64,000 bases of DNA from Proteobacteria bacterium ST_bin12 (GTDB lineage: Bacteria; Pseudomonadota; Gammaproteobacteria; Burkholderiales; Methylophilaceae). The notes beneath the pieces are model-generated. The model worked only from the letters and a program-made list of their open reading frames with translations. It searched no databases and was not told the origin of the DNA. Shown piece by piece: positions 60,574 to 64,000 of the stretch. The stretch is taken from positions 62,001-126,000 of the forward strand of contig MSXP01000005.1 of assembly GCA_002083635.1 (NCBI GenBank). The letters run 5' to 3'. The translations under genes and the position numbers were made by a program. Each line of letters opens with the position of its first letter. Position 1 is the stretch's first letter.

Positions 60574-61785
60574 TTAAGTACGCTGTATATTAAGTATTGC
60601 AGGCTTTTTAGTTTGGCCGTGCGTGCTAGCAATCACCATGTAAAACTTAACCATGCGCTCTGCTTGGGTGGCGGCAGACCATTTTTTCTGCGCGTATTCT
60701 CGCGCTACTTCACCTAGTTGCTGGCAACGCTGCGGATTAATGAGCAAGCTATGCACTTTTTGCACAAACTCAGATTCATTTTCTGGGGCAATCAATGCGC
60801 CTTGGCCTTCGATTAAAATAGATGCGGTGCCTAATTCTGCAATCGCTACAACTGGCGTGCCTTGTGCCATCGCCTCTAGAATCACCAAGCCTTGCGTTTC
60901 ACTTTTTGACGCAAACACAAATACATCCGCCGCTTTATAGCAGCTATTTAGCTCTGTCTCGCGATTTAAATAACCAATAAACTGCACATTGCTTTCAATG
61001 CCATGCGCTTTGACTGAGGCGCGCAAACTGGGCACTGCTGGACCCTCTCCCGTGATGACTAACAGCACCTCTGGCATTACCTCGCTTAACAATTTGACCA
61101 TAACCAACAAAAAGCCAATATTTTTCTCATGTGCAACGCGGCCTACATATAGTAACAATGGGCGCTCTAGTGCAATGCCGTGTTTAACTTTAAATGCATT
61201 GCCATCCGCAGGGCTAAAACTGTGTTCCAGCAAGCCAGTCGCAATCACTTCCGACAATGTATTCACGCCATAACTGCGCAACACATCCAACATCGGTTGC
61301 GATGGTGCAACAATCGCATCCACTTGGTTGCATTGATTTTTTGAAATCATTCTCGCTAATCCACGTGCCGCAAACTGCGGAATCCATGGTAAATAATGAT
61401 GCAGATAATCTTCAAAGAAAGTGTGGTAGGTTTCTATAACTGGAATATTCAAAGTTTTGGCTAATTTTAAGCCCGCGTAGTGCGCAATAAAAGGCGTGTG
61501 AATATGCAGCATGTCAAACTGCATTGCCTTTAATTTTCTGCTTAATTTCAGCACTTCTCCATACTTCATTAGCTTATCTTCTGGATCAAAATAGATAGAG
61601 CGCGCAGCAACGCGCGTAATCCAAGCCTCATCTTCGGTAGTCACGCCATAATCTGGCGCAATTAAATGCACGCTATGTCCCATTTTTTGCAATTGTTGGG
61701 TAAATGTCCTAATTGAGGTTGAAACACCGTTCACTCGCGGGAAATACACATCCGAAATAAGTAATATATTCATTGGCTTAACCAT
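60574..61785 (-). CDS. GT4-family glycosyltransferase, possibly a glycolipid synthase
   Basis: A 403-residue glycosyltransferase. It begins with MNILLISDVYFPRVNGVSTSI, a start shared by GT4 enzymes that glycosylate diacylglycerol or related lipids (SqdX/monoglucosyl-diacylglycerol synthase type). HIHTPFIAHYAG and ETYHTFFEDYLHHY are in the first domain; LLYVGRVAHEKNIGFLL, FVFASKSETQGLVILEAMAQGTPVVA (EX7E) in the second. The start may be 61785 or 61773. It is divergent from a zinc phospholipase C gene and convergent with pst, so a role in replacing phospholipids by glycolipids during phosphate starvation is plausible. The lipid acceptor is inferred. Confidence 0.82.
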   Translation of the reverse strand: MVKPMNILLISDVYFPRVNGVSTSIRTFTQQLQKMGHSVHLIAPDYGVTTEDEAWITRVAARSIYFDPEDKLMKYGEVLKLSRKLKAMQFDMLHIHTPFIAHYAGLKLAKTLNIPVIETYHTFFEDYLHHYLPWIPQFAARGLARMISKNQCNQVDAIVAPSQPMLDVLRSYGVNTLSEVIATGLLEHSFSPADGNAFKVKHGIALERPLLLYVGRVAHEKNIGFLLVMVKLLSEVMPEVLLVITGEGPAVPSLRASVKAHGIESNVQFIGYLNRETELNSCYKAADVFVFASKSETQGLVILEAMAQGTPVVAIAELGTASILIEGQGALIAPENESEFVQKVHSLLINPQRCQQLGEVAREYAQKKWSAATQAERMVKFYMVIASTHGQTKKPAILNIQRT

Positions 61786-61867
61786 ATATTTTGATGTTCT
61801 ATGTTAGCGATTGATTATGACGGCTTGATGAAAATAATGACTTAAATTTAGATGACATGTAACACAA

Positions 61868-61885
61868 TTATCACTAAGTTGTCAT
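61868..61885 (+). promoter_or_regulatory. PhoB box upstream of the phospholipase C gene
   Basis: TTATCAC-TAAG-TTGTCAT, half-sites at 11 bp, with a weaker third heptamer ATTTAAT after TTGT (61890-61896). It lies 34 bases upstream of the phospholipase ATG. Matching to the consensus is good except one base in the first half-site. Confidence 0.65.
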
Positions 61886-61919
61886 TTGTATTTAATGACA
61901 CAGTGTAAAAGTACGCGAC

Positions 61920-62792
61920 ATGATAAAACGTTATTTCACGCCACTGTTATGGTGTATTCCGCTCAGCGTATTTGCCATGGACGCCAACGCATGGGGTTTA
62001 TACACCCATATTTATTTTGCACAATGGCTTTTGATGGCAACCCCATTATTAGACCCAAAATTGCAACAAGTGGTTAAAAAATTGCCTACTTTAGTGATGG
62101 CCGGTGCTTGTTTGCCCGATTTAGCCATTATTTCAAAATCCTTTAACACCACGCATCAATGGCAAAAAGCAGAATGGATGATGTCAAATGCCACCACAGA
62201 CGAAGAGCTAGCGATTGCCATTGGCTACACCAGTCATTTATTTGTGGATGTGGTAGCGCACAATCATTTTGTACCTGCATTTGAAGCAAAATGGAAGCGA
62301 GTTCCTTGGCTCAATAAGTCAGTGATTACGCACATTGCCTCCGAATGGGCGATGGATGCGCATATTGCTCAGCATATTCGCTACACACCAAATCAGCTAA
62401 TCCGTATGCATGTGCATGAATTGAGTACTTTTGTTGCGCCCTGCTTTTCTAGCGCAAATGCCAGCGTATCCGCAGGACAGGCTGCTAAGCATTTAAAGCA
62501 GCTGGCTTGGGCCGATTACGCGCTTAGAATTAGCTTTCTATCACAAAGCGTTTTGTGGATTGCACGACTGAAAGATAAGCGTTTTATGGCAAGCTTAGAA
62601 TATTATTTAACCAAAACTAAAAATGCGCTTACACATTTTGATCAATCAATTCAAGGCAACAGGCCACAATGGGAGCCAGAATTGAAGCATCTAAGTGCAA
62701 CTGAAATGGTGATTTGGCGTGAAAAATGTTTAAAAGAATTAACCAAACGTTTAGCAACGCCAATCCACTTTTATCATACAGCGGCTAAATAG
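61920..62792 (+). CDS. Secreted zinc-dependent phospholipase C
   Basis: A 290-residue exported hydrolase. The signal peptide (about 1-24) ends ANA and the mature protein would begin WGLYTHIYFAQ; in zinc phospholipases C the N-terminal tryptophan itself binds zinc. Further ligands: His in YTHIYFA, Asp in ACLPDLAI, and the H-x3-D-x3-H group in YTSHLFVDVVAHNHFVP, with H/E in THIASEWAMDAHI. It should cleave phospholipids to diacylglycerol and a phosphoalcohol. A Pho box lies upstream. It is about the length of bacterial plc enzymes with an extra C-terminal helical part. Confidence 0.85.
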   Translation: MIKRYFTPLLWCIPLSVFAMDANAWGLYTHIYFAQWLLMATPLLDPKLQQVVKKLPTLVMAGACLPDLAIISKSFNTTHQWQKAEWMMSNATTDEELAIAIGYTSHLFVDVVAHNHFVPAFEAKWKRVPWLNKSVITHIASEWAMDAHIAQHIRYTPNQLIRMHVHELSTFVAPCFSSANASVSAGQAAKHLKQLAWADYALRISFLSQSVLWIARLKDKRFMASLEYYLTKTKNALTHFDQSIQGNRPQWEPELKHLSATEMVIWREKCLKELTKRLATPIHFYHTAAK

Positions 62793-62831
62793 TTGAATAC
62801 TTAACACCTATTTCTTGTTAAATTTTCAATT

Positions 62832-63371
62832 TTAAGCAAAAGCCATTAAGTAAGATTGCGCAATCACATAACCAATAGCGGCACCCGCGAATACATCACT
62901 CGGATAATGTAAACCCAAAATTACACGCGACATCGCAACCATCACAGTAAACGGCACCAGCACAATTGATAGCTCTGGATAATAATGCATCGCCACCACG
63001 CTAAACGCGACCGCATGCAAGGTATGACCTGATGGGAAACTAAAATGATCGAGCGGCTTACCAACCACCCACACATCTTGGCGTACTTGAAAAGGACGCG
63101 GTCTGTGGGTTTTTTGTTTTAACCATTTGTAGATGACAGTACCAGTTAATCCAGCGGCTAACATATGTAAAACGGGTTGAATGCCGTCGGCTTGCTGCGT
63201 GATGATAATCGCCAACATTAAACCGTACCAAAATACGCCATCGCCCAAGCGGCTGATTAAGCGAAACCAATCGCGAATCAAACGGTATTGATTGCTATGA
63301 CTGATTGTCACACACACTGCGCTGTCTAGCGCATGCATGCGACTTAAGTAAATTTGCAATTTATTTGTCAT
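62832..63371 (-). CDS. PAP2-family membrane phosphatase
   Basis: A 179-residue integral membrane phosphatase with four or five hydrophobic segments. The three catalytic motifs are complete: KQKTHRPRPF (K-x6-RP), FPSGHTLHAVAF (PSGH) and MSRVILGLHYPSDVFAGAAIG (SR-x5-H-x3-D). It may dephosphorylate phosphatidic acid or undecaprenyl pyrophosphate. GGAGG precedes the ATG. It is convergent with the phospholipase gene. Both would produce diacylglycerol, the substrate a glycolipid synthase would use. Confidence 0.9.
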   Translation of the reverse strand: MTNKLQIYLSRMHALDSAVCVTISHSNQYRLIRDWFRLISRLGDGVFWYGLMLAIIITQQADGIQPVLHMLAAGLTGTVIYKWLKQKTHRPRPFQVRQDVWVVGKPLDHFSFPSGHTLHAVAFSVVAMHYYPELSIVLVPFTVMVAMSRVILGLHYPSDVFAGAAIGYVIAQSYLMAFA

Positions 63372-63515
63372 TATTAACCTCCTTACACTGGTTGATGCTG
63401 GCAGTGTGGCAGGAGAATATGAACAAATGGTGTCAGCTACATGAATGTTTTTTGACTTAAAATATTGGTTAACTTATTGATAAATAATAATATTATTTAT
63501 TTTTAAGCATCTAAC

Positions 63516-63881
63516 TCAATCAGTATTTTGCCCAATACGCCAAAGTACGCCGCTAGGGTCTGCCATCACAAAATCACGCATACGCCATGGCTGTTGTTCT
63601 ATTGCACCTAAGCGAACGCTATATTTGCTGGCGATATTTGCATTTTGTATTTTACTCCACCATGCATCCACATCTTTTACTAGCAAATGCATCATTAAGT
63701 TTTCAGCAAACTCTTTTACATAAAAATCTTGCAATAGAAAACTCACATTTTGATGATGTAAATAAGCAACGCCACCGCCTTCGGATGCCAATACAAAACC
63801 GACGTCTTGATAAAACTGTTTGGATAATGCGTAGTCTTTTGCAGGCACAAACGCTTTTATTTCAACTGCATCTAAATTCAT
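63516..63881 (-). CDS. Glyoxalase/VOC-family protein
   Basis: A 121-residue single-domain protein of the vicinal oxygen chelate fold: it begins DAVEIKAFVPAKDYALSKQFYQDVGFVL, has VSFLLQDFYVKEFAENLMMHLLVKDVDAWWSKI in the middle and ends FVMADPSGVLWRIGQ. The beta-alpha-beta-beta-beta pattern is clear, but the metal-binding set H/E/H/E is incomplete, so it may bind a small molecule rather than catalyse. It follows glmM on the minus strand. Exact function unknown. Confidence 0.75.
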   Translation of the reverse strand: MNLDAVEIKAFVPAKDYALSKQFYQDVGFVLASEGGGVAYLHHQNVSFLLQDFYVKEFAENLMMHLLVKDVDAWWSKIQNANIASKYSVRLGAIEQQPWRMRDFVMADPSGVLWRIGQNTD

Positions 63882-63896
63882 ATTGATAATTTCTTT

Positions 63897-64000
63897 TTAT
63901 ACCGCTGCTTTTTTAACAACAGCTGCAATATCTTCCGCCAGCTTTTGTACCAATATGTCATCTTGACCTTCTACCATCACGCGGATTTTTGGCTCGGTAC
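63897..64000 (-). CDS. glmM: Phosphoglucosamine mutase, C-terminal fragment at window edge
   Basis: Only the last 34 codons are present, ending in VVKKAAV. The sequence TEPKIRVMVEGQDDILVQKL matches the phosphate-binding C-terminal loop of GlmM (SGTEP-x-IRVMVEG). GlmM converts glucosamine-6-phosphate to glucosamine-1-phosphate for peptidoglycan and lipopolysaccharide. The gene runs off the right edge. Confidence 0.85.
   Translation of the reverse strand, partial: TEPKIRVMVEGQDDILVQKLAEDIAAVVKKAAV

Noticed and set aside
1..64000. Prophage, IS elements, CRISPR arrays, tRNA or rRNA genes
   Set aside because: No integrase, transposase, terminal inverted repeats, regular spacer arrays or tRNA-like cloverleaf sequence were noticed by eye.

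Overview
The window looks like a chromosomal segment of a low-GC betaproteobacterium, most likely a methylotroph of the Methylophilaceae (Methylotenera/Methylobacillus type). The reasons are the suhB/trmJ/cysE/isc order, an EpsA-type LuxR regulator of the kind described with Methylobacillus exopolysaccharide genes, PEP-CTERM proteins and uniformly AT-rich coding. No rRNA, tRNA, IS element or CRISPR array was seen. The taxonomic placement is inference.

Layout. 1-11.1 kb: a giant two-partner-secretion adhesin (3613 aa, with an RGD) followed by the start of a probable TpsB transporter. 11.3-16.8 kb: a secreted substrate-binding-like protein, a PEP-CTERM protein, a DsbC-like isomerase, the regulator EpsA and a lytic transglycosylase. 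16.9-26.5 kb: an 11-gene operon for a type II secretion/type IV pilus hybrid (GspG, F, E, PilM/N/O/P-like proteins, secretin, three more pseudopilins). 26.6-31.6 kb: sugar nucleotide, PEP-CTERM, polyprenyl-phosphate glycosyltransferase and glycosyltransferase genes of exopolysaccharide type. 32-36.8 kb: a small gene behind a sigma-54-like promoter, a Gcr-type membrane protein, suhB, trmJ and cysE. 36.9-43.7 kb: an isc operon with two cysteine desulfurases. 43.8-46 kb: carbonic anhydrase and a SulP transporter. 46.1-51 kb: two small secreted KRPY-motif proteins, divergent from a LuxR regulator/hybrid kinase/response regulator set, then a secreted protease. 51.5-53 kb: a phosphate-selective porin. 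53-56.3 kb: lysS, prfB (with its programmed frameshift) and arsC. 56.5-60.5 kb: pstS, pstC, pstA, pstB. 60.6-64 kb: a glycolipid-synthase-like glycosyltransferase, zinc phospholipase C, PAP2 phosphatase, a VOC protein and the end of glmM.

Two regulatory themes tie the window together. First, PhoB-box-like arrays (7-bp repeats every 11 bp) lie before the porin, pstS, pstC and the phospholipase. A related array lies before the secretion operon, and a 27/31-identical but more degenerate copy lies before epsA. This suggests a phosphate-starvation programme covering uptake, exported enzymes, lipid remodelling and perhaps exopolysaccharide. Second, the palindrome ATAGTCC-N4-GGACTAT occurs in perfect form twice and in degenerate form near both PEP-CTERM genes and a glycosyltransferase; it is a candidate EpsA operator. 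The least familiar genes are the two tandem KRPY proteins next to their own LuxR/kinase module.
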